Part shown: piece by piece, positions 52,579-60,319 of the stretch
Position numbering within the stretch: position 1 is the first letter of the stretch
Layout: every line of letters begins with the position of its first letter
Assembly: GCA_040905965.1 (NCBI GenBank)
Contig: JBBDQP010000003.1
Coordinates: 1-64,000, forward strand
Direction: 5' to 3'
DNA from: DATHWB01 sp040905965
Lineage (GTDB): Bacteria > Actinomycetota > Acidimicrobiia > Spongiisociales > ZC4RG35
Length of the DNA: 64,000 nt
Position numbers and translations under genes: made by a program
Notes under the pieces: generated by a model
What the model saw: only the letters and a program-made list of their open reading frames with translations
Told to the model about the DNA's origin: nothing
The model's database searches: none

Positions 52579-53517
52579 ATGATCGCAGTCGTCGAGCGAT
52601 CGGGTCTCGACGAGGCCTTCCACCACGGATGTGTGGCGGCCGTCGATCCCGACGGTGAACTGATCGCACGTTTCGGTGACATCGATCGGCCCTTTTACGT
52701 GCGATCGTCTGCCAAGCCGTTCCAGGCTGCGGCGGCGGTGGAACTCGGTGCCGACCTCCCGCCCGAGCATCTGGCCGTCGCCTGTGCGTCCCACGAAGGC
52801 ACGCCGACCCATGTCGCCATCGTGCGCAAGATCCTCTCCGACGGCGGACTCGACGAGTCGAATCTTCGCTGTCCCACTGCTCGGCCCATGTCGGCATCGG
52901 CCGACCGTCTCGAGGCCGCCCGAGGCTCGGTCGACGACCGCCGCGTGTTCCACAACTGTTCGGGCAAGCACGCTGCCATGTTGCGTGCCTGTGTCGTTCA
53001 GGGCTGGGACACCGAGACGTATTTCGACTCGAGCCATCCTCTCCAGGTCGCGATATTGGAGCGGATGCGGGACGTCGGTGCCCTCGTGGACGATCGCGTC
53101 GGGATCGACGGGTGCGGGGTGCCGGTCAGTCGGGTGAGCGCCCGGACGCTGGCGACTGCGTTCAACCATCTGAACACTGTTCCGTTCGCGCGAGTCCGTA
53201 CGGCCATGCACAGATTCCCCGCGCTCGTGTCCGGCTCCGGGAATGCCGACACCGAAATCGCCGTTGGACTCGATGCGGTCGCCAAGCGGGGCGCCGAAGG
53301 CTTGTTGGCAGTAGCCGCTGCAGGTAGGGGAGCGCTCGTCGTGCGGTGTTGGGACGGTTCTGAGCGGGCTGTGGCTGTGGCTGCCCACCACGCACTTTCC
53401 CGGCTCGGCTGGATCAACGAGCGCACGCCGTTCTCGGCTCGACTCCTTCGTCCGGTTCGCGGTGGCGGAGAGGTCGTCGGTAGCGTCCGTCCCGTCTTCG
53501 AATTCGAAACGTCATGA
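52579..53517 (+). CDS. Asparaginase II-type L-asparaginase (PF06089-like)
   Basis: 312 aa. VVERSGLDEAFHHG, the SxxK motif in YVRSSAKPFQ (~residue 43), CASHEGTPTHV, a second SxxK in HNCSGKHAAML (~residue 129) and GCGVPVSRVS are the conserved blocks of the Rhizobium-etli-type asparaginase family, distinct from the bacterial type I/II threonine amidohydrolases. It would convert asparagine to aspartate. It lies between the RsiG-like and FemAB-like genes; the stop overlaps the next ATG by 4 bp. Confidence 0.85.
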   Translation: MIAVVERSGLDEAFHHGCVAAVDPDGELIARFGDIDRPFYVRSSAKPFQAAAAVELGADLPPEHLAVACASHEGTPTHVAIVRKILSDGGLDESNLRCPTARPMSASADRLEAARGSVDDRRVFHNCSGKHAAMLRACVVQGWDTETYFDSSHPLQVAILERMRDVGALVDDRVGIDGCGVPVSRVSARTLATAFNHLNTVPFARVRTAMHRFPALVSGSGNADTEIAVGLDAVAKRGAEGLLAVAAAGRGALVVRCWDGSERAVAVAAHHALSRLGWINERTPFSARLLRPVRGGGEVVGSVRPVFEFETS

Positions 53518-54425
53518 ACCAGATCAACGGCATCCCAGTCAGCATCGAGAGTTTGCGTCCCCGCGCACCGGCCACGGGGCCGTTCGCGCGTGCGCCCTTT
53601 CTGAGCGCCGTGACCGCCCTCACGGGCGAAACGCCAACCACTGTCACGAACGACTCGTCTGCCATCATCGTCGTCGAGACCGACGGTGAGATCCGGCTTG
53701 CCGGAGACTCCGACCTCACCGATTACCACTGTCCGCTGGGTTCCGAAGTGAAGTCGGCTGTCGCCTTCCTGGTCGACGCCGCAGACCCCGGGACCCGCTT
53801 CCGCTTCGACTCCCTCCCAGGGGACGCCGCAACCGAGATCGCCGACGCGTTCGCCGCCACCGGGGTCGAGGCCTCGGCAACCGAGCACACGGTCGCCGCA
53901 GTGGTGGACATCTCCTCTGGGTACGACGAGTACCTGGCCGCGATCGGCAAGAAGCAGCGTCACGAAGTGCGTCGCAAGCAACGGCGGTACGTCGATGCCG
54001 TCGGTGAACTCATCCACGAAGTACACACCGACGAGGGTTGGGCGCTCGAAGAGTTCTTCCGTCTCCATCGCCTGTCTGACGGCGAGAAGGGGTCGTTCAT
54101 GACGCCCGTACGCGAGGACTTTTTCCGCACCCTCATCGGCCAGCCAGGGTGGCGGCTCGACGTCCTCAGGTCTCCCGACTCGGACGATACCGCCACCGCC
54201 TGCCTTTTCTCCTACGTCGACGACGAAGGGGTGTACCTCTACAACAGCTCCTACGACAGGGGCCTGAGCGATGCGTCTCCCGGCGTCGCGATCGTCGGTT
54301 CGATGATCGAACAGGCCTGTCGGGAGGGCCTCGCCCGCTTCGATTTTCTCAAGGGCGACGAGGTCTACAAGTTCCGTCTGGGCGCGGTCGCCCGGCCCCT
54401 GTTCGAGGTCGTGGCCGTCAAGTGA
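53514..54425 (+). CDS. FemAB/CelD-like GNAT acyltransferase
   Basis: 303 aa. The C-terminal half shows the FemAB-like GNAT pattern: YLAAIGKKQRHEVRRKQRR, LEEFFRLHRLSDGEKGSF, GVYLYNSSYDRGLSDASPGV and RFDFLKGDEVYKFRLG. Proteins of this CelD/BioF2-like type transfer acyl or aminoacyl groups in cell-envelope or polysaccharide modification. The substrate is not known. It is coupled on both sides by 4-bp overlaps, with the asparaginase gene and with mshA. Confidence 0.8.
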   Translation: MNQINGIPVSIESLRPRAPATGPFARAPFLSAVTALTGETPTTVTNDSSAIIVVETDGEIRLAGDSDLTDYHCPLGSEVKSAVAFLVDAADPGTRFRFDSLPGDAATEIADAFAATGVEASATEHTVAAVVDISSGYDEYLAAIGKKQRHEVRRKQRRYVDAVGELIHEVHTDEGWALEEFFRLHRLSDGEKGSFMTPVREDFFRTLIGQPGWRLDVLRSPDSDDTATACLFSYVDDEGVYLYNSSYDRGLSDASPGVAIVGSMIEQACREGLARFDFLKGDEVYKFRLGAVARPLFEVVAVK

Positions 54426-55645
54426 TCTCCCACGTCGCCTACTTGTCGATGCACACGTCGCCGCTGCTTCAGCCGGGCACGGGTGACGCCGGGGGCATGA
54501 ACGTCTACATCGACGGCCTGGCGCGGACGATGGTGGGACGCGGGGTCGCAGTCGACGTGTACACACGTCGCACTTCACCCGAACAGCCGGACACGGTGAG
54601 CGTCACCGACGGCTACCGGGTCATCCACGTCGATGCGGGTCCGCCGGAGCCGATGGCGATTCGGCCGATGGCGATCTACGTGACGGAGTTTGCAGAGGCG
54701 GTCATCGCCAACGTCGAGTCGGAGGGGACGGTCCCCGACATCATCCACAGCCACTATTGGCTGAGCGGATGGGCAGGGCTCCTCATCAAGCGGAGGCTCG
54801 GCGTGCCGCTCGCCAACAGCTTCCACACGCTCGGTCGGGTCAAAGACCTCCACAAGCGCGACGACGAGCCTCCCGAGAGCCTCCTGCGAATCGCCGCTGA
54901 GGCCGAGGTCATTGACAACTCGGAGTGTGTCGTCGCATCCACCCCGCACGAAGCGAGAGACCTCCTCGACCATTACGGGGCAGATCCAGGCAGATTGTGC
55001 ACTTCACCTCCCGGTGTCGACCACTCCGTCTTCTCCCCCGGTGACCGCGATCTTGCCAGGTCTCGGGTGGGTTTCGGGAAGCCCCCAGTGCTTCTCTACG
55101 CCGGACGCATCCAACCCCTCAAAGGCGTCGATGTCGTGCTCGAGGCGTTCGCCATCGTTAAGGAGACGCTGCCTGATGCGTCACTCGTCATCGTCGGCGG
55201 ACCGAGCGGGGCCCAAGGCCCCGATGAGTTGGAACGGCTGAAAAAACTGGGGGCGTCGATCGGGGACGTGGAGTTCCGTGAACCGGTCCCGCACGATGAT
55301 CTCGCCGATCATTACCGGGCGGCTGATTTGCTGATGCTGCCATCTCGTTCCGAGTCGTTCGGACTGGTCGCCGCCGAAGCGCAGTCCTGTGCGCTCCCGG
55401 TGATCGCAGCCCGCACAGGCGGCCTGGCAGACGTGGTGTGTGACGGGCTCTCGGGGATCCTGGTGGACGGCTGGGATCCCGCCGACCACGCCGCGGCTGC
55501 GCTCAAAGTGCTGACCGACCCCTTGTTGGAGAAGCAACTGAAGGAAGGTGCAGTCGTCTGGTCTCAACGCTTCTCGTGGGAGTCCACTGCCAATCGGTTC
55601 CTCGAGCTGTACGCCGGTGTCCAGGACCGTGTCAGCCAGAAATGA
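54422..55645 (+). CDS. mshA: D-inositol-3-phosphate glycosyltransferase (mycothiol synthesis)
   Basis: 407 aa from GTG 54422 (GTGA overlap with the upstream stop). GTGDAGGMNVYIDGLAR at the N-terminus, IIHSHYWLSGWAG, SPPGVDHSVFSPGDRD, LLYAGRIQPLKGVDVVLEAF and the donor-site SRSESFGLVAAEAQ are characteristic of MshA. It joins GlcNAc to inositol phosphate as the first step of mycothiol, the main actinobacterial thiol. The following YbjN-like gene has the same order as in mycobacteria. Confidence 0.9.
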   Translation: MISHVAYLSMHTSPLLQPGTGDAGGMNVYIDGLARTMVGRGVAVDVYTRRTSPEQPDTVSVTDGYRVIHVDAGPPEPMAIRPMAIYVTEFAEAVIANVESEGTVPDIIHSHYWLSGWAGLLIKRRLGVPLANSFHTLGRVKDLHKRDDEPPESLLRIAAEAEVIDNSECVVASTPHEARDLLDHYGADPGRLCTSPPGVDHSVFSPGDRDLARSRVGFGKPPVLLYAGRIQPLKGVDVVLEAFAIVKETLPDASLVIVGGPSGAQGPDELERLKKLGASIGDVEFREPVPHDDLADHYRAADLLMLPSRSESFGLVAAEAQSCALPVIAARTGGLADVVCDGLSGILVDGWDPADHAAAALKVLTDPLLEKQLKEGAVVWSQRFSWESTANRFLELYAGVQDRVSQK

Positions 55646-56075
55646 GCTACTCGAGTCCGTGATCCACCGTTGGGTGGAGGATCCTGATTCAGCCGTTGTC
55701 TACGCCGAACCAGTCGACGGGCGGTGGGCCGTTCGCATGACCCAGTCGGTCAGGGATGCGACCACCGTATGGTGGACGCCGGATCAGCGGACCGTCGGTC
55801 TCGAGGCGTATCTCGGCCCGGTCCCCGAGCACTCCGCCGAGGCGCTGTTCCGGCTGCTCCTCGTTCGCAATCGTGAGGCATGGCGGTGTCATTTCGCGCT
55901 CGACACCGAAGGTGGTGTGGTGGTGCGCGGTCGCATCGCCAACGAGGCGGTGTCGGCGGAGGCGTTGGACGCCTTGCTGGGAGAGTGTTACGACCTGATC
56001 GAGCGGACGTTCCCGCCGTTCGTGCGTCTCCATCGGGCAGCGCGCGCCGACGAAGGTCTCGGACGAACCCATTGA
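55629..56075 (+). CDS. YbjN-domain protein
   Basis: 148 aa from GTG 55629, overlapping mshA by 17 bp. The VWWTPDQRTVGLEAYLGPVP segment, followed by FRLLLVRNREAWRCHFAL and EGGVVVRGRIANEAVSAEALD, is that of the YbjN/T3SS-chaperone-like fold (class I chaperone-like). A gene of this kind follows mshA in many actinobacteria; its function is not established. The start could also be in-frame further upstream, but that would run deep into mshA. Confidence 0.75.
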   Translation: MSARNELLESVIHRWVEDPDSAVVYAEPVDGRWAVRMTQSVRDATTVWWTPDQRTVGLEAYLGPVPEHSAEALFRLLLVRNREAWRCHFALDTEGGVVVRGRIANEAVSAEALDALLGECYDLIERTFPPFVRLHRAARADEGLGRTH

Positions 56076-56117
56076 GTCCGTCGCACTGATCCCATACGTT
56101 CCGCCTCGTCGACGCCC

Positions 56118-56171
56118 GGCGGGACACGAGAGAACCGTTCGGGGAAGTGCGGTGTGACCGAGTGTCCCGCC
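56118..56171. repeat. 10-bp inverted repeat between convergent genes
   Basis: GGCGGGACAC (56118-56127) and GTGTCCCGCC (56162-56171) are 34 nt apart. It may act as a two-way terminator for the YbjN and Clp1-like genes. No T tract is seen. Confidence 0.4.
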
Positions 56172-56202
56172 CGGGTGTCGGAGAGGTCCCGGCCGACTAC
56201 CG

Positions 56203-57084
56203 CTAGATCCCGAAAATGAGTTCTCGGAGATTGACCGGCGTCAGCTCGAGGGTTTCGAGATCGAGCCGGAGCGAGCCGAGTCGAAGGCCTTGCATCCCTT
56301 CTCCGGCGTTCGTGACGACCCGGAGTACTTCTTCATGGAATTCGAGTCGCCCGAGGCCGAGGCATGCGCCAGAGCCGTCTTGGACGCCCACCAGCACCCC
56401 GTCGAGGCGATTCAGGTCGAGACCCATCGGAAGGGTGGGAGCGAACACCGTCTCGCGGACTCTCCACCGATCGAGCGGCTCGACGAAGGCGGCGGCGAAT
56501 GCCCGAGATCGAGCCATCGCCCGGGCGTCGGGTGCGCGAGGAGGGACGTCCGGATCTGCCGGGAGCGGCAGGACCTCAACGGCGAAGAACCGGCGCAGCA
56601 TTCCGATCACCGGCTCCAACTCACCACCCCGTTGCAGGGCGAGTACCAGGTCCGGCCTGATCAGCTCGATCTTGTGGTATTTCAGGGTCTGTCCGATTAC
56701 TCCGGAGACTGTCCCGGTCGTATCCACGATCACCAGATCGGCCGCTTCGGACCCGGCTTGGGCGAGAGCGGTGGTGGCGATCACGTGCTGCAAGACGAGA
56801 CGGTCGGGCGAGATGCCACCGACGAAATGCAGCCGATCGGCGTGGGTTCTGTCGGCGATGTCCTCTTCGGACCGGATCACCTTCAGACCGACGCAGGTGG
56901 GAGGTCCGATCGTCGAGTTTCCGATGTCGGCGTCCACGAGCGCCACGGTGCGTCCGCGGCGGAGCGCTTCCCTGGCGATGGCGACGGCGAGGGTGGACTT
57001 GCCGGTGTCCATCCCCCCGATCAGGAAAGCGGAGGACGCGGCCGCCGCCCGCACGATTGCATCGGAAGTGTGCGGAGCGGACAT
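56203..57084 (-). CDS. Clp1/Grc3-like polynucleotide kinase
   Basis: 293 aa from ATG 57084. The P-loop is LIGGMDTGKSTLAVAIA (~residues 21-37), followed by VALVDADIGNSTIGPP, DLVIVDTTGTVSG and a C-terminal beta region (LDRLDGVLVGVQD ... CLGLGRLEF). The combination of GMDTGKST and DxDIGxSxxGPP is typical of the Clp1/Grc3 P-loop family, which phosphorylates RNA 5' ends in eukaryotes and archaea and is scattered in bacteria. RNA 5'-OH kinase activity is a family-based guess. A -10 box TACGAT lies 6 nt before ATG. Confidence 0.78.
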   Translation of the reverse strand: MSAPHTSDAIVRAAAASSAFLIGGMDTGKSTLAVAIAREALRRGRTVALVDADIGNSTIGPPTCVGLKVIRSEEDIADRTHADRLHFVGGISPDRLVLQHVIATTALAQAGSEAADLVIVDTTGTVSGVIGQTLKYHKIELIRPDLVLALQRGGELEPVIGMLRRFFAVEVLPLPADPDVPPRAPDARAMARSRAFAAAFVEPLDRWRVRETVFAPTLPMGLDLNRLDGVLVGVQDGSGACLGLGRLEFHEEVLRVVTNAGEGMQGLRLGSLRLDLETLELTPVNLRELIFGI

Positions 57085-57090
57085 CGGGTG

Positions 57091-57096
57091 ATCGTA
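57091..57096 (-). promoter_or_regulatory. -10 box TACGAT of the Clp1-like gene
   Basis: TACGAT (minus strand) ends 6 nt before ATG 57084. Confidence 0.55.
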
Positions 57097-57126
57097 CCGC
57101 TGGCTTGGAAGCGGACATCCGGTCCG

Positions 57127-57132
57127 TATGCT
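57127..57132 (+). promoter_or_regulatory. -10 box TATGCT of the SAM hydrolase gene
   Basis: TATGCT ends 7 nt before GTG 57140. ATG 57128 lies inside this box and is therefore unlikely as the start. Confidence 0.55.
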
Positions 57133-57139
57133 GGCGGCC

Positions 57140-57943
57140 GTGTCAGCCTTCATCAGCTTTCTGTCGGACTTCGGCCGCGACGACGAGTTCGTCGGCGTGG
57201 TCCACGGCGTCATCGCCCGTCTCGCTCCTGAAGTCTCGGTCATCGATGTGACCCATTCGATCCGTCGAGGTGACATCAGGGCCGGCGCTCTGGCACTCAC
57301 CCGAGCGATTCAGTATCTGCCCGAGGGTGTGATCCTCGCCGTGGTCGATCCGGGTGTCGGGACCGCTCGTCGGGCGATCGCCGCCCACACTCCGGTAGGA
57401 ATATTCGTCGGTCCGGACAATGGTCTTCTCAGCCCAGCCGTTGCCATGGTGGGCGGGGCGGATCTGATCGTCGCCGTCGAGAACCCGGAGATGCGGATTC
57501 CCTCCGCCGGCGAGACCTTTCACGGTCGTGACGTCTTCGGACCGGCGGCTGCCCTCTTGGCTTCGGGCGAAGCCTCTCTCGAGGAGTGCGGTCCGGAGGT
57601 GTCTCCCGAATCTGTGGTGCCGCTGTTGCTGCCGCTGCCCGAGGCCGAGCCTGGCCAGATCACCGGTACCGCATGGTGGATCGACCGATTCGGCAACACC
57701 CAAACCAACATCTCAGCCGAAGAGATGACCCTGGCGGGCATCGGCTCGGACACCACCGTGACGGTGAGGGTCGGTTCCTCCGAGTACGAGGTGCCGTGGG
57801 TTGGGGTCTACGGCGAGGTCGACGAGGGCGATCTGTTGCTCCATGTCGACGGTTCGGGTCTCATGGCCTTGGCTGTGAGAGGCGGAAGCGCGGCAGAGAC
57901 CCTGCGCCTCTCGGAGGGTCAGGCAGTCATCTTCACGCGTTGA
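57140..57943 (+). CDS. S-adenosylmethionine hydrolase (DUF62/SAM hydroxide adenosyltransferase)
   Basis: 267 aa. SFLSDFGRDDEFVGVVHGV at the N-terminus, the conserved Asp and Arg in VVDPGVGTARRAIA (~residues 72-85), FVGPDNGLLSP, and the His in GETFHGRDVFGPAAALL are the hallmarks of the fluorinase-like family. The Asp-Arg-His set is that of the members that use water to split SAM into adenosine and methionine, not halide. The protein has two domains and is full length. Its physiological role is unclear in all bacteria. The last 11 nt overlap a convergent 30-aa ORF. Confidence 0.9.
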   Translation: MSAFISFLSDFGRDDEFVGVVHGVIARLAPEVSVIDVTHSIRRGDIRAGALALTRAIQYLPEGVILAVVDPGVGTARRAIAAHTPVGIFVGPDNGLLSPAVAMVGGADLIVAVENPEMRIPSAGETFHGRDVFGPAAALLASGEASLEECGPEVSPESVVPLLLPLPEAEPGQITGTAWWIDRFGNTQTNISAEEMTLAGIGSDTTVTVRVGSSEYEVPWVGVYGEVDEGDLLLHVDGSGLMALAVRGGSAAETLRLSEGQAVIFTR

Positions 57944-58025
57944 GGATCGAATACACCTGGAATCCTCCGACCGCCATCAGGACGAGCAGGAGTACGGCGA
58001 TGACGATGGCGGTGGCCGGACGCAT
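57933..58025 (-). CDS. Small single-span membrane peptide (30 aa)
   Basis: ATG 58025 to TGA 57933 encodes MRPATAIVIAVLLLVLMAVG followed by 10 polar-to-neutral residues, a single hydrophobic helix with a basic start. A -10 box TATTTT ends 7 nt before the ATG, the same arrangement as validated-looking neighbours, which raises the chance that it is real. Function unknown; 30-residue peptides of this shape often bind larger membrane complexes. It overlaps the 3' end of the SAM hydrolase gene. Confidence 0.55.
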   Translation of the reverse strand: MRPATAIVIAVLLLVLMAVGGFQVYSILNA

Positions 58026-58032
58026 GAGATCC

Positions 58033-58038
58033 AAAATA
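58033..58038 (-). promoter_or_regulatory. -10 box TATTTT of the 30-aa peptide
   Basis: TATTTT (minus strand) ends 7 nt before ATG 58025. Confidence 0.5.
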
Positions 58039-58066
58039 GCCGTCGCGCCGGGATCACCTTCGACGC

Positions 58067-58099
58067 GACGAAGCCTCCCGGGGCAAGGGAGGCTTCGTC
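58067..58099 (+). terminator. Strong hairpin, likely terminator of the SAM hydrolase transcript
   Basis: GACGAAGCCTCCC pairs perfectly with GGGAGGCTTCGTC across GGGGCAA (13-bp stem). No T tract follows, so intrinsic termination is probable but not certain. Confidence 0.65.
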
Positions 58100-58177
58100 A
58101 AACGAAGACAGCGGTTCCACCGTGGGGCGGGCTGGGAGGCTCTCCAATCACACCGAGGGTCGTGCCCTTGGCATGAA

Positions 58178-58513
58178 GTGGTACAACCAATCTGCCTTCG
58201 CATCAGGACAGCAAAACTGCCCGTGACATTTAGATCGGTCGCTGAATTGGCATTCTTGAATCGATTCTCAGTCGAATTTCTGGTCCGCACCGGTTGTCAC
58301 CTGTGCGATGACATGGCACCGACCGTGCGTCGCGCCGCCCGCTGGGCGGTGGCTTCGGTCGACACGATCGATATCGACTCCGACGACGCTCTCGTGCGCG
58401 ACTATGGATTGCAGGTCCCGGTGGTGCTCGTGAACGGGCAGGCGATCGCCGAGGGCCTCGTGGGACCGGCAGTGCTCTGGACTCGCATCATGCGGAGACG
58501 TCTCTTCGGCTGA
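58178..58513 (+). CDS. Glutaredoxin-like (DUF836-type) protein
   Basis: Up to 111 aa from a GTG at 58178; the conserved thioredoxin fold begins near residue 31 (FSVEFLVRTGCHLCDDMAP) with the redox CxxC TGCHLCDD, then VDTIDIDSDDALVRDYGLQV, the cis-Pro motif VPVVLVNGQ and a final basic helix. TTG 58256 is a shorter start that fits the fold better. The AT-rich 58178-58260 may therefore be promoter instead of coding. Small glutaredoxin-like proteins of this group reduce disulfides or act in thiol homeostasis; the partner is unknown. It ends 10 bp before the convergent cytochrome gene. Confidence 0.7.
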   Translation: MVQPICLRIRTAKLPVTFRSVAELAFLNRFSVEFLVRTGCHLCDDMAPTVRRAARWAVASVDTIDIDSDDALVRDYGLQVPVVLVNGQAIAEGLVGPAVLWTRIMRRRLFG

Positions 58514-58523
58514 GGTGCGGGCG

Positions 58524-59561
58524 TTAGCCGGAACGGGTGTCGCGGGCCGCCTCCGGAGCGGCGTCTTCGGTCACGGCGTCATCTTCGGAGTCCGTCGTCT
58601 CTCCCTCAGGTGCCTCTTCTCCCTCGGGCGCCTCGACCAGTCCGCAGTCGACGAACGTCGTTTCGGGGTCGGCCCCGCCAAAGCGGATCCGTTCGAACGC
58701 CACCACTGACGCCAACTGTTCGTCAGTCAGGCCGGCGAAGCCCGGCATGAGTCCTCCGCCACCCACCGGTTTCGCGAGGTCGCCGTATGTGTCGATTCCG
58801 GCGTCGCGGAATCCATTCGTGCCGAGTCGCACCCACTCGACATGGTCGAGACATGAGGTGAACACGGCCGTCACCGCCCCGAACGCCGGGCCGACTCCGC
58901 CGCCCCCATCGGGGCCATGGCATCCGGAACACGTGGCGTATTGGGCCTCGCCGATGGCGAGGAACTGAGCGGTGCCGCCTCCTCCGGTGGCGCGCCCTTC
59001 GAAGGCGCTTCCGTCACAGTTCTCGAGGCCACCTGTCACCACGTTGATCTGCAGCCGGACATCGCCGTCGTCGCAGACCGCGCCGGCCGACCCGCTGCCT
59101 GCCATGTAGAGCAGTCCGAAGGCGGGGATGAGGAAGAAGGCAGCGGCAATCCAGCGAGGGACCGCCGCCAGCGTGCGTTCGGCGATCCCCATCGTCGGCA
59201 CCGTGATGACCACCGGATGGTCGAGCGCCTCTTGCGGTGTCACCTGTGTCGGCGCCGGCAGCGGTTCGATCGTGGAGGTGGCGGCCGCCGGTGCGGAGGC
59301 GGCGGGGGTGGGTTCTGGTGTGGTGGCTGTGGTGTCGTCGGTGGCTTCGGGTTCGGCTTCGGGTGCCGGTGTGGTGTCGTCGGTGGCTTCGGGTTCGGCT
59401 TCTGGTGTTGCTTTGGCGGGGGCGGATTCGCCTCCTGCCCAGGCGGAGAGGATGTCGTCGGTGCTGGCGCCGCTGGCTTTGGCGCGGGCGTCGGCGGAGC
59501 GTCGGACGAGTGCTTCGGGCACTCCCATCTTTTCTGCGGCGGAGGCGAGGAATTCACTCAT
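58524..59561 (-). CDS. Membrane-anchored cytochrome c with docking-like N-terminus
   Basis: 345 aa. Residues 1-~45 form a small helical domain (VPEALVRRSADARAKASG) and ~46-115 an Ala/Pro/Glu/Asp-rich linker with a doubled PEAEPEATDDTT. One membrane helix follows (~WIAAAFFLIPAFGLLYMAG, ~135-155), then an outer class I cytochrome c domain: heme motif CSGCH (~residue 213), distal Met in GGLMPGF (~275), and an acidic tail. It likely passes electrons between the quinol-oxidising complex and an oxidase. The start overlaps the upstream gene by 4 bp. The first 93 residues are identical to those of that gene. Confidence 0.85.
   Translation of the reverse strand: MSEFLASAAEKMGVPEALVRRSADARAKASGASTDDILSAWAGGESAPAKATPEAEPEATDDTTPAPEAEPEATDDTTATTPEPTPAASAPAAATSTIEPLPAPTQVTPQEALDHPVVITVPTMGIAERTLAAVPRWIAAAFFLIPAFGLLYMAGSGSAGAVCDDGDVRLQINVVTGGLENCDGSAFEGRATGGGGTAQFLAIGEAQYATCSGCHGPDGGGGVGPAFGAVTAVFTSCLDHVEWVRLGTNGFRDAGIDTYGDLAKPVGGGGLMPGFAGLTDEQLASVVAFERIRFGGADPETTFVDCGLVEAPEGEEAPEGETTDSEDDAVTEDAAPEAARDTRSG
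59283..59561 (-). repeat. 279-bp direct repeat, copy 1
   Basis: Encodes the same 93 residues as 60041-60319 and differs from it only by a few silent changes near the start codon (AGT/AGC, GAA/GAG), which indicates recent duplication or gene conversion. Confidence 0.95.
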
Positions 59562-60319
59562 CGTGACTCCAGGAGGTAGGCAACGAGCGAGTCGAGTTCG
59601 CCCTGGCTGAGACCACGATATGGCGGATGGCCTGCCCCGCCGTCCAGCACGGTGTAGAGGTCAGCGTCGGTCTCGGCTCGCGATCCGACGTGCGCCAGGT
59701 CGGGCCCGATGCGCCGGGTACCGATCACCTGATTGGTGTCCGACATGCTCACACCTCCCAAGGCGGCGTCGGCGACGATCGGTCGGACGACCTGGGTGTG
59801 ACAGGCGGCACATCCTTCGGAGCGGTAGACGTCCTGACCGGTGAGGGCGATCGCGCTGTACGCGAACTCGCTCGTGTAGGCGAGGTTGGAGTCTGCCGGT
59901 GTCGACGCCACCCAGAACCCGACCAGGAGTGAGAGCGCCAGGAGTGCGACCGCCCCGGCCACGGTTCCGGCGAACCGCTCGTTCCGTCCGACCAACACCG
60001 GAGGCGCGCTCGGGCGGGATGGAATCGCCGACGTTGCCGTGGCCGCCGGTGCGGAGGCGGCGGGGGTGGGTTCTGGTGTGGTGGCTGTGGTGTCGTCGGT
60101 GGCTTCGGGTTCGGCTTCGGGTGCCGGTGTGGTGTCGTCGGTGGCTTCGGGTTCGGCTTCTGGTGTTGCTTTGGCGGGGGCGGATTCGCCTCCTGCCCAG
60201 GCGGAGAGGATGTCGTCGGTGCTGGCGCCGCTGGCTTTGGCGCGGGCGTCGGCGGAGCGTCGGACGAGTGCTTCGGGCACTCCCATCTTTTCTGCGGCGG
60301 AGGCGAGGAACTCGCTCAT
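59558..60319 (-). CDS. CcoO-like membrane cytochrome c with docking-like N-terminus
   Basis: 253 aa. The first 93 residues are identical to the next gene's N-terminus. One membrane helix (~AGAVALLALSLLVGFWVAST) precedes an outer domain with QDVYRSEGCAACHTQVVRP (heme CAACH), a pattern close to FixO/CcoO (YxxEGCxxCHxQMVRP), then RRIGPDLAHVGSR as in CcoO and a C-terminal cytochrome helix. The distal Met expected of CcoO is not evident in the expected place. CcoO works with CcoN in cbb3 oxidases; here the CcoN partner (next gene, 4-bp overlap) is highly unusual. Confidence 0.82.
   Translation of the reverse strand: MSEFLASAAEKMGVPEALVRRSADARAKASGASTDDILSAWAGGESAPAKATPEAEPEATDDTTPAPEAEPEATDDTTATTPEPTPAASAPAATATSAIPSRPSAPPVLVGRNERFAGTVAGAVALLALSLLVGFWVASTPADSNLAYTSEFAYSAIALTGQDVYRSEGCAACHTQVVRPIVADAALGGVSMSDTNQVIGTRRIGPDLAHVGSRAETDADLYTVLDGGAGHPPYRGLSQGELDSLVAYLLESR
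60041..60319 (-). repeat. 279-bp direct repeat, copy 2
   Basis: Second copy of the docking-domain and linker repeat; see 59283-59561. Confidence 0.95.
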
